This document shows, one piece after another, positions 56,541-64,000 of a stretch of DNA of 64,000 bases (positions are counted from its first letter, which is position 1; each line of letters begins with the position of its first letter). Source of the stretch: Fervidobacterium sp. UBA5837 (lineage in GTDB: Bacteria; Thermotogota; Thermotogae; Thermotogales; Fervidobacteriaceae); assembly GCA_002432805.1 (NCBI GenBank), contig DJGV01000010.1, forward strand, positions 253,617 to 317,616, given 5' to 3'. Made by a program: the position numbers and the translations under genes. The notes beneath the pieces were generated by a model, which was given only the letters and a program-made list of their open reading frames with translations, ran no database searches and was not told the DNA's origin.

Positions 56541-57170
56541 ATGGCGCGTAATACAGGACCTTTGTGCAAGCAATGTAGAAGAGAAGGCATGAAACTTTAC
56601 CTTAAAGGTGAAAGATGTTATGGTGAGAAGTGCCCGTTTGACAAGAGACCATTCGCACCTGGCCAACATGGTCATGAGAAGAAGAAGCTCACTCAGTACG
56701 GACTACAACTGAGAGCCAAACAGACGATGAGGAAATTGTACGGTGTGCTTGAAAAGCAATTCAGAATTTACTACGAAAGAGCAGCGAAACAAGCGGGAGA
56801 TACCCGTGAAAACTTGGTTCATCAAGTCGAAAGAAGACTCGACAATGTTGTTTACAGACTAGGCTTTGCGATCAACAGAAGAGTTGCAAGACAACTTGTA
56901 CTCCATGGCCATATCCTTGTCAACGGCAAGAAAGTTGACATACCATCATACCAAGTTAGAGCAGGCGAGACCATATCGATCAAAGAATCGAGTAGGGGCA
57001 TCGAACCCATAAAGCAAGCGATCGAGCTCAACAAAGGCAGGGCTATTTCTCCTTGGTTTGAAGTAGATTTTGAACAATACAAAGGAGTGTATGTGAGAGA
57101 CCCGCAACTTGAAGAAATCGGAGACCTACCGGTGAATGTGCAAGCCATTGTTGAATTCTACTCGAGGTGA
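56541..57170 (+). CDS. rpsD: 30S ribosomal protein S4, zinc-binding
   Basis: 209 residues; starts 16S assembly. Four N-terminal cysteines C9, C12, C26, C31 form a zinc site, as known for Thermus S4; E. coli S4 lacks these. The S4 RNA-binding domain follows ([21 protein letters not shown]). SD AAGGAGGG, ATG 56541. Overlaps rpoA's SD region by few bases; ends just before rpoA. Confidence 0.97.
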   Translation: MARNTGPLCKQCRREGMKLYLKGERCYGEKCPFDKRPFAPGQHGHEKKKLTQYGLQLRAKQTMRKLYGVLEKQFRIYYERAAKQAGDTRENLVHQVERRLDNVVYRLGFAINRRVARQLVLHGHILVNGKKVDIPSYQVRAGETISIKESSRGIEPIKQAIELNKGRAISPWFEVDFEQYKGVYVRDPQLEEIGDLPVNVQAIVEFYSR

Positions 57171-57175
57171 TCTTA

Positions 57176-58156
57176 ATGGCAATTACAAAGAAATTCAAGT
57201 TGGAGGAACAGACAGAACTGGAAGAACAGTACTATGCTAAATACTCTCTCATGCCATTGGACAAAGGATATGCGGTTACCGTTGGTAACACACTTAGAAG
57301 AGTACTACTTTCTTCCATACCAAGTTTTGCAATAACGGATGTGCGATTCATTCGTCCAGAAAAATACCATGAATTTGATACCATAGATGGTGTAAAAGAA
57401 GATATAATGGAAATGCTATTGAACTTCAAGAAAGTACAACTCCGAGTCGAGGCTTACGTTGAATCGCCCGTGAAACTCACGATCAACAAAAAAGGCCCGG
57501 GGCTCTTGACTGCAAAGGACATAAATTGTCCTGCAGGCGTTGCGATAGTAAATCCAGACCATTACATAGCAAGCCTTGACGAGGATGCGGACATAGAGAT
57601 AGAGTTGTATGCAAGGTTCGGAAAGGGCTTTGTCCCTGCAAGTGAGATAAACGAAAGACCAGAAATAGGCATGATCGTACTCGATGGAATATACAGCCCA
57701 GTGACCAAAGTCAACTGGACAGTTGAAAACGTACGTGTTGATAAGAGAACAGACTACGAAAAACTTGTTCTCGAAATCTGGACGAAGAAAAGTATAAAAC
57801 CATCGGAGGCGTTGAAACACTCACTTAGAATAATCCTTGACCACTTCAACTTCATAGAACAAAGTCTCAGCGATGTCGAAGAATTGCCGATACCCGCTGT
57901 CCAAGAAACAATTCCCACTCAAGAAGAATTCAGCGCAACGGAAGATATCATGTCCAAAAGAATCGAAGAATTGGACTTGTCAGCAAGATCGTTAAACTGC
58001 TTGAAGAGAGATAAGATAGAGACCATAGCCGACCTGCTTTCAAGGAGTGAGGACGAATTGATGAAAATCAAGAATTTCGGTCTCAAATCTCTCCAAGAAG
58101 TAAGAGAAAAGCTAAGAGAAAAATTTGGACTGTCGCTAAGAAAGGGGGACAAGTGA
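57176..58156 (+). CDS. rpoA: RNA polymerase alpha subunit
   Basis: Assembles core RNA polymerase and contacts promoters. 326 residues: N-terminal dimerisation domain with [21 protein letters not shown], and C-terminal domain with [19 protein letters not shown]. Start GTG 57167 lies in SD GAGGTGAT, so ATG 57176 ([12 protein letters not shown]) is chosen. rplQ follows after one base. Confidence 0.98.
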   Translation: MAITKKFKLEEQTELEEQYYAKYSLMPLDKGYAVTVGNTLRRVLLSSIPSFAITDVRFIRPEKYHEFDTIDGVKEDIMEMLLNFKKVQLRVEAYVESPVKLTINKKGPGLLTAKDINCPAGVAIVNPDHYIASLDEDADIEIELYARFGKGFVPASEINERPEIGMIVLDGIYSPVTKVNWTVENVRVDKRTDYEKLVLEIWTKKSIKPSEALKHSLRIILDHFNFIEQSLSDVEELPIPAVQETIPTQEEFSATEDIMSKRIEELDLSARSLNCLKRDKIETIADLLSRSEDELMKIKNFGLKSLQEVREKLREKFGLSLRKGDK

Positions 58157-58157
58157 C

Positions 58158-58541
58158 ATGAGACACAGAATGAAAAGGACAAAGCTCAATAGATATGGCA
58201 CGCATAGAGATAGCTTGATGAGAAATTTCGCAAAGGAAATCATAGACCACGGAACGATCATGACAACAACAGTGAAGGCAAAAGTAGGAAAAGAATACGT
58301 TGAAAAGCTCATCACGAAAGCTATCAAGGCACAGAAGATAAAAGACACAAGCAAAGCATCAAGCGTTGCAATTAGAAGACAAATATACGCAGAATTAGGC
58401 GATAGAAAATTGGTAAACAAGCTCGTAGATGAAATTGCGCCCAAATATCTCGAAAGAAACGGTGGCTACATGAGAGTAATAAAAGTCGGTGCAAGAAGAG
58501 GCGACGGCGCAGAGATGTCCGTACTTCAGTTAGTAGAATAA
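58158..58541 (+). CDS. rplQ: 50S ribosomal protein L17
   Basis: 127 residues, last gene of the ribosomal super-operon. [35 protein letters not shown] and the [15 protein letters not shown] end are diagnostic. SD AAGGGGGAC, ATG 58158. A terminator follows within 40 bases. Confidence 0.98.
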   Translation: MRHRMKRTKLNRYGTHRDSLMRNFAKEIIDHGTIMTTTVKAKVGKEYVEKLITKAIKAQKIKDTSKASSVAIRRQIYAELGDRKLVNKLVDEIAPKYLERNGGYMRVIKVGARRGDGAEMSVLQLVE

Positions 58542-58575
58542 GAAATCGACATCTGAAAAATTCAAAAATTGAAGC

Positions 58576-58596
58576 GGGGGCACAAGTGCCCCTTTT
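58576..58596 (+). terminator. Terminator of the ribosomal super-operon
   Basis: GGGGCA (58577-58582), loop CAAG, TGCCCC (58587-58592), then TTTT. It is short but GC-rich and is placed right after rplQ. Confidence 0.8.
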
Positions 58597-58623
58597 CAAA
58601 TGAGTGTAGCATTGTAGTATAAG
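58595..58623 (+). promoter_or_regulatory. Probable promoter of tig-clpP
   Basis: TTCAAA (58595-58600), 17-base spacer, TATAAG (58618-58623), directly after the terminator, 60 bases before tig. Confidence 0.45.
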
Positions 58624-58686
58624 AACGTAGTATAGAGCTTCAGAGAACTTCAGAATCGCAGTTTTTCCGTTCAGGAGGTGCAAATA

Positions 58687-60042
58687 ATGGAAATCAACGA
58701 AGTATCGCGCGACAAAAACGTCGTTGTAAGAGAATACATTTTAGATGCAAATGATGTAAAAAGACTTGAAAACAAAACGGTAGATGAACTCAATAAGAAG
58801 AAGTATCTGATAGAAGGATTCAGACCTGGCAGGGTACCAAAAGAAGCCTACAAACTCAGGCTCAGAGACGACTTTTACAATATCTACGTATTGGACGAAG
58901 CCATAGAAGAAGTAGATGCAAAATTAGATGAAGAAAAACCAAATTTAGTCATTCCACCAGTCATCACAGATGCACAGATAAGTGCAGATGGTGGTAAAAT
59001 AGCTGTTGAGATGCACCTTGAACCGGAGATAACTCTGGATACAGCAAAACTCAAGATAAAGAAAGCCAAAGAAGACGAAGTGCTGGATGGTTACATTGAT
59101 ATGAGGACCAAGTATGTTGTAGAAGAACATGCGATACTCGAGCCAAAAGATGATGTTGCCAAAGAAGGAGATCTTGTAAAAGTTAAAGAAACCGTACTTT
59201 CTGGCGACAAAGAGATCAGAAAAGCGGAAGAAAAAGAGTACGTCTTGCTTGCCGATGATGAAAGAGACGTTGTGAAGAACTTGTACGGCAAAAAGGCGGG
59301 AGAAGTTGTAGAATTCGAAAAAACATTTGAAAGAGAAGGAACAACCGTAATATACAAATACATCCTCGAGGTCCAGCAAGTGTACAACAGAATACTTCCA
59401 GAACTCAACGACGAATTCGTACAGGGCCTCTCAATCGAAAACGTTGAGACAGTAGACCAATTAAAAGACATGTTCAAATCGGAAGGTAAGCAAGTATACG
59501 ACAAAGAACTTGCAGATTCCTACAGGATGCAGATAATCGACCAATTACCATCCGCAGTTGAGATAGATCTGAGTGACAAGACCATCCAAAGAGCAGTAGA
59601 GGACATCATCGACAACTTGAGAAAAGAAGGCAAATACGACGAGTACATAAAGAACTACGGTAGCGAGGAAAAGCTCGTCGAAGACCTCAAGACCTACTAC
59701 ATCAATTTGTTGAAGAAAGACCTTGCAGTCAAAAAGATAGCCGAAGAAAACGACATAAGAGTCGATGACAACGACATAAAAGGGTATGCAGCAAGCGTAT
59801 CCGAAGAGTGGGGCGTCAGTCCAGATAGAGCAGAAGCACTTATCAAGAGCAGACAAGATTTGAGAAATGAAGTCATCATGGAAATTGTTGAGACGAAAGT
59901 AGCAAAGATCATTGCCGAAAAGGCAGAGATCGAAGAAGTCTCGTTCAACAACCCAAGTAACGAAAACGCACAAAATTCAGAAAGTGCAGAAAATCAAGAG
60001 AAGCAAGAGAAACAAGAGAGCGAGAATCCTGACGCTGAGTGA
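58687..60042 (+). CDS. tig: Trigger factor
   Basis: Ribosome-bound chaperone at the tunnel exit. About 451 residues; ribosome-binding signature GFRPGRVPK near residue 47, a central PPIase-like domain and a C-terminal chaperone domain with a Glu/Gln/Asn-rich tail (NAQNSESAENQEKQEKQ). GTG 58678 is in the SD GGAGGTG, so ATG 58687 (MEINEVSRDKN) is used. The PPIase domain is diverged, so prolyl isomerase activity is uncertain. Followed by clpP, a classic neighbour. Confidence 0.94.
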   Translation: MEINEVSRDKNVVVREYILDANDVKRLENKTVDELNKKKYLIEGFRPGRVPKEAYKLRLRDDFYNIYVLDEAIEEVDAKLDEEKPNLVIPPVITDAQISADGGKIAVEMHLEPEITLDTAKLKIKKAKEDEVLDGYIDMRTKYVVEEHAILEPKDDVAKEGDLVKVKETVLSGDKEIRKAEEKEYVLLADDERDVVKNLYGKKAGEVVEFEKTFEREGTTVIYKYILEVQQVYNRILPELNDEFVQGLSIENVETVDQLKDMFKSEGKQVYDKELADSYRMQIIDQLPSAVEIDLSDKTIQRAVEDIIDNLRKEGKYDEYIKNYGSEEKLVEDLKTYYINLLKKDLAVKKIAEENDIRVDDNDIKGYAASVSEEWGVSPDRAEALIKSRQDLRNEVIMEIVETKVAKIIAEKAEIEEVSFNNPSNENAQNSESAENQEKQEKQESENPDAE

Positions 60043-60075
60043 TGCAGAAGATTCGGGATTTTGGGAGATGATTTG

Positions 60076-60705
60076 ATGGATAGAGAAAAAGAAATGAAAA
60101 AGATAATTGATCAGTACGTTCCAGTAGTTATAGAAACAACAGGTAGATACGAGCGTGCGTACGATATATACTCCAGACTATTGAAAGATAGGATCATATT
60201 TCTTGGCAGTGCGATAGACGACTACGTTGCGAACCTCGTAGTTGCACAGCTCCTCTTCTTAGAAGCAGACAATCCGGACAAAGACATCCAGCTTTACGTA
60301 AACTCACCTGGAGGTTCTGTGACCGCAGGGCTTGCGATATACGACACAATGCAGTACGTAAAATGCAGCGTGGCCACGATATGCATAGGACAAGCTGCAT
60401 CGATGGGCGCAGTACTACTTGCAGCGGGTGCAAAAGGCAAGAGATTTGCACTGCCAAACAGCAGAATAATGATTCACCAACCACTCGGCGGAGTTGAAGG
60501 TAGTGCGAGAGATGTTGAGATACTCACCAAAGAACTGCTGAGAATGAAACACATATTGAACGACATCCTCAGCAAACATACAGGTCAACCGATAGAAAGA
60601 ATAGAGAAAGACACAGACAGAGACTTTTTCATGAGTGCACAAGAAGCTCAGGAATATGGTATAATTGACAAGGTCATAAACCCAGGAGAAAAGCAACAAT
60701 TATAA
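60076..60705 (+). CDS. clpP: ATP-dependent Clp protease proteolytic subunit
   Basis: Serine protease barrel. About 209 residues; catalytic Ser in [11 protein letters not shown], His in MIHQPLGG, and Asp in DTDRDFFM. Start candidates TTG 60061, TTG 60073 and ATG 60076 follow; ATG 60076 with SD GGGAG is chosen (MDREKEMKK). It lies about 33 bases after tig and is probably co-transcribed. No clpX follows, so the ATPase partner lies elsewhere. Confidence 0.96.
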   Translation: MDREKEMKKIIDQYVPVVIETTGRYERAYDIYSRLLKDRIIFLGSAIDDYVANLVVAQLLFLEADNPDKDIQLYVNSPGGSVTAGLAIYDTMQYVKCSVATICIGQAASMGAVLLAAGAKGKRFALPNSRIMIHQPLGGVEGSARDVEILTKELLRMKHILNDILSKHTGQPIERIEKDTDRDFFMSAQEAQEYGIIDKVINPGEKQQL

Positions 60706-60772
60706 CCACCTATTAAGCGTAGAATTGTTGAAGAATCGTTAAAACTTAATTCGGTATAAGGAGGAAGAGAGT

Positions 60773-61531
60773 ATGTCAGGACACAATAAGTGGGCAAATA
60801 TTAAACATAGGAAAGCAGCGCAGGATGCAAAAAAGTCACAGGTATTCACGAAGCTAATTAGAGAAATCATCGTTGCAGCAAGAGAAGGCGGCGGAGATCC
60901 AAGCACCAACCCAAGATTGAGAACGGTACTTGAAAAAGCAAGAGAAGCCAACATGTCAAGAGATACAGTCGATAGATCCATAAAGAAAGGTACAGGAGAA
61001 CTCGAAGGCGAAAGATACGAAGAAATCATATACGAAGCATACGCGCCAGGTGGCGTCGCACTTTACATCCTTACACTGACGGACAATAAGAACAGAACGG
61101 CACAAGAGCTCAGGCACATACTCAGCAAAAATGGTGGCTCACTCGCAGAAAGCGGATCAGTTGCATGGCTCTTTGAAAGAAAAGGTGTCATCGAAATACC
61201 CGCAGAGAAGATTTCAGATATGGACGAATTCATGCTACTTGCGATAGATGCAGGCGCAGAGGACATAGAAGAGGGCGACCCGATACTTGTATACACTGCG
61301 CCAGAATCTATGACCGCATTGAGAGACGAACTTGCAAAGAACGGGTTTGAAGGCGAGGCCAGAATGATATACAAGCCAAAGAATAGCGTCAAAGTAACAG
61401 GTTCAGAGGCAGAGAAAGTCCTCAAACTCGTCGATGCACTCGAAGAAAACGACGATGTCCAAGAAGTATTTGGCAACTTCGATATAGATGATGCAGAACT
61501 CGACGCGATAATGGAAAAATTGGAAGGCTAA
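60773..61531 (+). CDS. yebC: YebC/PmpR-family protein
   Basis: 252 residues. [21 protein letters not shown], the diagnostic start, and [15 protein letters not shown] with [15 protein letters not shown]. Family members act as DNA-binding regulators or, as newer work shows, help ribosomes through proline-rich stretches. SD AAGGAGGAAG, ATG 60773. In many bacteria it lies near ruvC, which is not seen here. Confidence 0.95.
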   Translation: MSGHNKWANIKHRKAAQDAKKSQVFTKLIREIIVAAREGGGDPSTNPRLRTVLEKAREANMSRDTVDRSIKKGTGELEGERYEEIIYEAYAPGGVALYILTLTDNKNRTAQELRHILSKNGGSLAESGSVAWLFERKGVIEIPAEKISDMDEFMLLAIDAGAEDIEEGDPILVYTAPESMTALRDELAKNGFEGEARMIYKPKNSVKVTGSEAEKVLKLVDALEENDDVQEVFGNFDIDDAELDAIMEKLEG

Positions 61532-61579
61532 GGAAAGACATAAGCTACAGACAACGTGTAGATTACAGGTGGTAGCGAG

Positions 61580-62392
61580 TTGAAAAGCCAAAAGTCGGTA
61601 GCAAAAATTCTATACATTGTTATTCTTCTGTTTGCAACAGCATATACTTCAATAACATTTGGAGAGACGCTTTATTTCGATGTCTCTCCATTTGATACTA
61701 CTTACGGTCTAATAGCACGTTACGATTTTTCGTTTTGGAAATTCAATACAAAATTCAAATTAGATATACCCATAGACCAAAAGCGCGGTACCATATACAT
61801 CAATCCAGATTTTTCCAACATGATAGATTATTTTCAATTCGATGATTATCCCTACAAAGTCACATACACAACATTCAATGGAGATATACCATTCACCACA
61901 TTCATAAACCCTGCCTCTAAAACGTGGCATTCCACGTGGGTAAATACAGGCTACTACGGTGATTATCTCATCCACCAAGGCGATATACTATCAATATTAG
62001 GAAACAGTGAAGCAGTAAGCGTCTCATTCAAGACAAAGTGGGCAGACATCTTCCTCGAGCGCATCGGTGATGGATTCAACTTTGGTGTTGGAAAGAACAT
62101 ATATGCATTCTATGGTACAAGAACAGGCATAGGCGGGACCTTCTCGACTGATAACTTCTTGATCTATGCAACTGGATACACAGATTCAAGTGTGTCGAAT
62201 ACAACAAACAATGCAATCAATATCGATTTCGGATTCTCCGTTAAAATAGATAACTTAACAATGAACATCGTAAAAGATCAAAAGAGCGGCGCAACTATCT
62301 GGGACGCTTCTTGGAAGGTAGGCGACATGTATGTCACTGGACGATGCAAAGGGCAAGAAATTCGCTTGGATTTCGAATTTCCAATCTGGTGA
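61580..62392 (+). CDS. Exported beta-rich protein of unknown function, possible outer-membrane barrel
   Basis: 270 residues. Signal-like N-terminus ([19 protein letters not shown]), then alternating hydrophobic/polar strands rich in Tyr, Phe, Asp and Gly (for example [20 protein letters not shown]), ending in FEFPIW, an aromatic end typical of barrel strands. No catalytic motif recognised. It could be a small toga (outer sheath) protein. It starts with TTG 61580 after GGTGGTAGCGAG. Its end overlaps cheR by 62 bases, an unusually long overlap. Confidence 0.62.
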   Translation: MKSQKSVAKILYIVILLFATAYTSITFGETLYFDVSPFDTTYGLIARYDFSFWKFNTKFKLDIPIDQKRGTIYINPDFSNMIDYFQFDDYPYKVTYTTFNGDIPFTTFINPASKTWHSTWVNTGYYGDYLIHQGDILSILGNSEAVSVSFKTKWADIFLERIGDGFNFGVGKNIYAFYGTRTGIGGTFSTDNFLIYATGYTDSSVSNTTNNAINIDFGFSVKIDNLTMNIVKDQKSGATIWDASWKVGDMYVTGRCKGQEIRLDFEFPIW

Positions 62393-63182
62393 GGGTCCAG
62401 AATTTCCTTGGGAAGAATTCACATGGTTCGTTGGAAAAATAAATGAAACGATGGGATTAGACCTTTCTGGATACAAGCCTGAGAGGATGAAGAGACGCAT
62501 AGAGATGCTCATAAGGAAGTACAATTGCAAGTCGTACAAAGAATATCTTGACATGATACTCAAAGATAACAAGAAGAAAGACGAATTCCTTGATAAATTG
62601 ACGATAAACGTCACCGAATTCTTCAGAAATCCCGATAAATGGCAAGAGCTCAAAGACAAATTCATACCACAGCTTCTAAAAGAGAGCGGCACAAGATTCA
62701 AAGCATGGAGTGCCGGTTGTTCATCTGGTGAAGAACCATACACACTTGCGATGGTACTTGAAGAACTCAAAGCACCACAATCAGCTAAAGTCATTGCAAC
62801 AGACATAGATATGGGTGTACTCACGCATGCACAAGTTGGCGAATACGAAGAAAGATCCATGGTAAGCACGCCGCAAGAATACATACAGAAATACTTCATC
62901 GTCCGAGATGGCAGATACATAGTCAAACCGAACGTAAAGGCAAGAGTTGTCTTCAAACGGCACAACCTACTCCAAGACCCATTTGAAAAAGGCTTTGATC
63001 TCATCATGTGCAGAAACGTCGTCATATACTTTGAGATGGAGGCAAAAGATCAACTCTACAGACGCTTTTCAGAGAGCCTTAGGCCAGGTGGATTACTCTT
63101 CGTTGGCAACACAGAAAGGATATTCAACTACAAAAACCTGGGATTAGAAATAGCCTCATCGTTCATATACAGAAAGATATAA
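62331..63182 (+). CDS. cheR: CheR chemotaxis protein methyltransferase
   Basis: Methylates glutamates on chemoreceptors with S-adenosylmethionine. 283 residues: N-terminal helical domain ([27 protein letters not shown]), [16 protein letters not shown]-binding [16 protein letters not shown] and [10 protein letters not shown]. The only standard start in frame is ATG 62331, which lies inside the upstream gene, so the first 20 residues are encoded in an overlapping frame. No other chemotaxis gene is near; the odd partner upstream may reflect motility or envelope linkage. Confidence 0.93.
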   Translation: MSLDDAKGKKFAWISNFQSGEGPEFPWEEFTWFVGKINETMGLDLSGYKPERMKRRIEMLIRKYNCKSYKEYLDMILKDNKKKDEFLDKLTINVTEFFRNPDKWQELKDKFIPQLLKESGTRFKAWSAGCSSGEEPYTLAMVLEELKAPQSAKVIATDIDMGVLTHAQVGEYEERSMVSTPQEYIQKYFIVRDGRYIVKPNVKARVVFKRHNLLQDPFEKGFDLIMCRNVVIYFEMEAKDQLYRRFSESLRPGGLLFVGNTERIFNYKNLGLEIASSFIYRKI

Positions 63183-63223
63183 CCACCCAAAATTATTCGA
63201 TGATAATCGGAAAGGTTGATCGA

Positions 63224-63925
63224 ATGTTCTGGCTCGTATTGATACTCGTTTTGGATCAAATCACAAAATACATTGCCACACTATACCTTCAAGGACAGAT
63301 AAAAATTCTATCCGGATTCTTCATCTTCACATATGCAACGAACACAGGTGTTGCATTTGGACTATTAGCTGGCGTAAAAGAGATTGTCATATACCTAACA
63401 TTACTCATAGTAGTAGCCATGTCCATCATCCCAACATTCATCGAGATGAAAAAGAGTACGCAGATGTTCTTTGCATTCATCTTAGGCGGTGCGCTTGGCA
63501 ACCTCATAGACAGGATAAGGTTCGGATACGTTGTAGACTTCATTACAATGATTCACTGGCCCACTGTATTCAACATAGCGGATATGTCCATCATGTTCGG
63601 TAGTATTGGCCTCGTGATACAAATGCTCATCGCAGAATCCAAAGCAAAAGCCAGAATGGAAAAAGTCAGCAATCGGAGGGAAGATAGTGGACATACAGGT
63701 GACAAACAGGGAAAATGGCTGGCGGCTCGACAAATTCGTGCTCGAGAAAACACCGGAGTGGATCTCCAGAACGTACATACAGAAAGCGATAAAGAACGGA
63801 GAAGTGCTGGTGAATGGAATTTCCAAGAAGCCGAGTCACAAGGTGAAGTCTGGGGATACAATTACATTGGAGATGCCAGACAAACCGACACTACCACAGA
63901 TCGAACCGGAGAACATACCGCTTGA
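63224..63925 (+). CDS. lspA: Lipoprotein signal peptidase with an overprinted C-terminal tail
   Basis: Aspartyl membrane protease that cleaves lipoprotein signal peptides. Residues 1-152 are a full LspA: four membrane helices, LDQITKY, GNLIDRIRFGYVVDF and FNIADMSI with the two catalytic Asp (105 and 120 from the corrected start). LspA normally ends there (about 150-165 residues). Here no stop occurs and the frame runs 79 codons more, out of frame over the rluD-type gene, giving a hydrophilic tail rich in Arg, Asp, Thr and Gly. ATG 63200 has no SD; ATG 63224 follows AAAGGTTGAT. Confidence 0.92.
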   Translation: MFWLVLILVLDQITKYIATLYLQGQIKILSGFFIFTYATNTGVAFGLLAGVKEIVIYLTLLIVVAMSIIPTFIEMKKSTQMFFAFILGGALGNLIDRIRFGYVVDFITMIHWPTVFNIADMSIMFGSIGLVIQMLIAESKAKARMEKVSNRREDSGHTGDKQGKWLAARQIRARENTGVDLQNVHTESDKERRSAGEWNFQEAESQGEVWGYNYIGDARQTDTTTDRTGEHTA

Positions 63926-64000
63926 CATAATATACGAAGATAGAGATATAATCGTCATAAACAAACAACCGGGCATAATCACACATCCGATACCATCGCA
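63688..64000 (+). CDS. RluA/RluD-family pseudouridine synthase, 5' part
   Basis: Truncated by the window edge; 104 codons visible. N-terminal S4 RNA-binding domain (GWRLDKFVLEKTPEWISRT, KAIKNGEVLVNGISKK), then the start of the synthase domain with LDIIYEDRDIIVINKQPGI. The catalytic HRLD motif would lie beyond the edge. Start GTG 63688 with SD GGAGG (63676-63680). It overlaps lspA by 238 bases in another frame. Modifies uridines in 23S rRNA by family; the exact site cannot be told. Confidence 0.88.

Noticed and set aside
1..64000. CRISPR arrays, rRNA genes, intact IS elements or prophage
   Set aside because: No regularly spaced direct repeats, no rRNA-like stretches and no integrase or transposase gene were found in any frame.

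Overview
The window looks like part of a chromosome from the order Thermotogales, most like Fervidobacterium (order fairly sure, genus an inference from gene content and protein style). Supporting signs are an AT-rich genome with heavy AGA/AGG and ATA codon use, many TTG and GTG starts, strong GGAGGTGA Shine-Dalgarno (SD) sequences, a PPi-type phosphofructokinase, zinc-binding forms of S14, S4, L36 and adenylate kinase, and envelope proteins of the kind seen in toga-bearing bacteria. No rRNA, CRISPR array, intact insertion sequence or prophage was seen.

Left part (1-16 kb), accessory metabolism. The 3' end of galT is followed by a sugar-use locus: solute-binding protein, two ABC permeases, an exported GH43 enzyme and a cytoplasmic GH2 enzyme, behind one promoter with a LacI-like palindrome and closed by a strong terminator. 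On the minus strand lie three tiny genes (unknown, DUF2922, DUF1659), a small membrane protein and a PPi-dependent phosphofructokinase. Then come azlCD, and a minus-strand oligopeptide ABC ATPase (oppF) preceded by only the tail of its oppD partner. An operon of HD phosphohydrolase, coaX and a radical SAM protein follows.

Middle part (16-38 kb), housekeeping operons: a catalytically dead-looking M50-like membrane protein, a coiled-coil protein, zapA, murI, rapZ, yvcK and whiA; then nrdR, greA and lysS; two related exported SurA/PpiD-like proteins; an SDR; a PurH homologue whose transformylase half has lost its motifs; a PlsY protein fused to a second membrane domain (minus strand); a YhaO/YhaN-like nuclease-ATPase pair; an MFS transporter; tRNA-Ser; a GH13 glucanotransferase-like enzyme; and tRNA-Val with tRNA-Gln.

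Right part (38-64 kb), the translation super-operon: str (rpsL, rpsG, fusA, tuf), then S10, spc and alpha clusters without a missing member through secY, adk, map, infA, rpmJ, rpoA and rplQ, ending in a terminator. It continues with tig-clpP, yebC, a beta-rich exported protein overlapping cheR, lspA, and the start of an rluD-type pseudouridine synthase that runs off the window. lspA has no stop codon at its usual end and reads on through rluD in another frame.

Many apparent upstream starts are false because the GTG lies inside the SD. I moved those starts downstream and say so in each entry.
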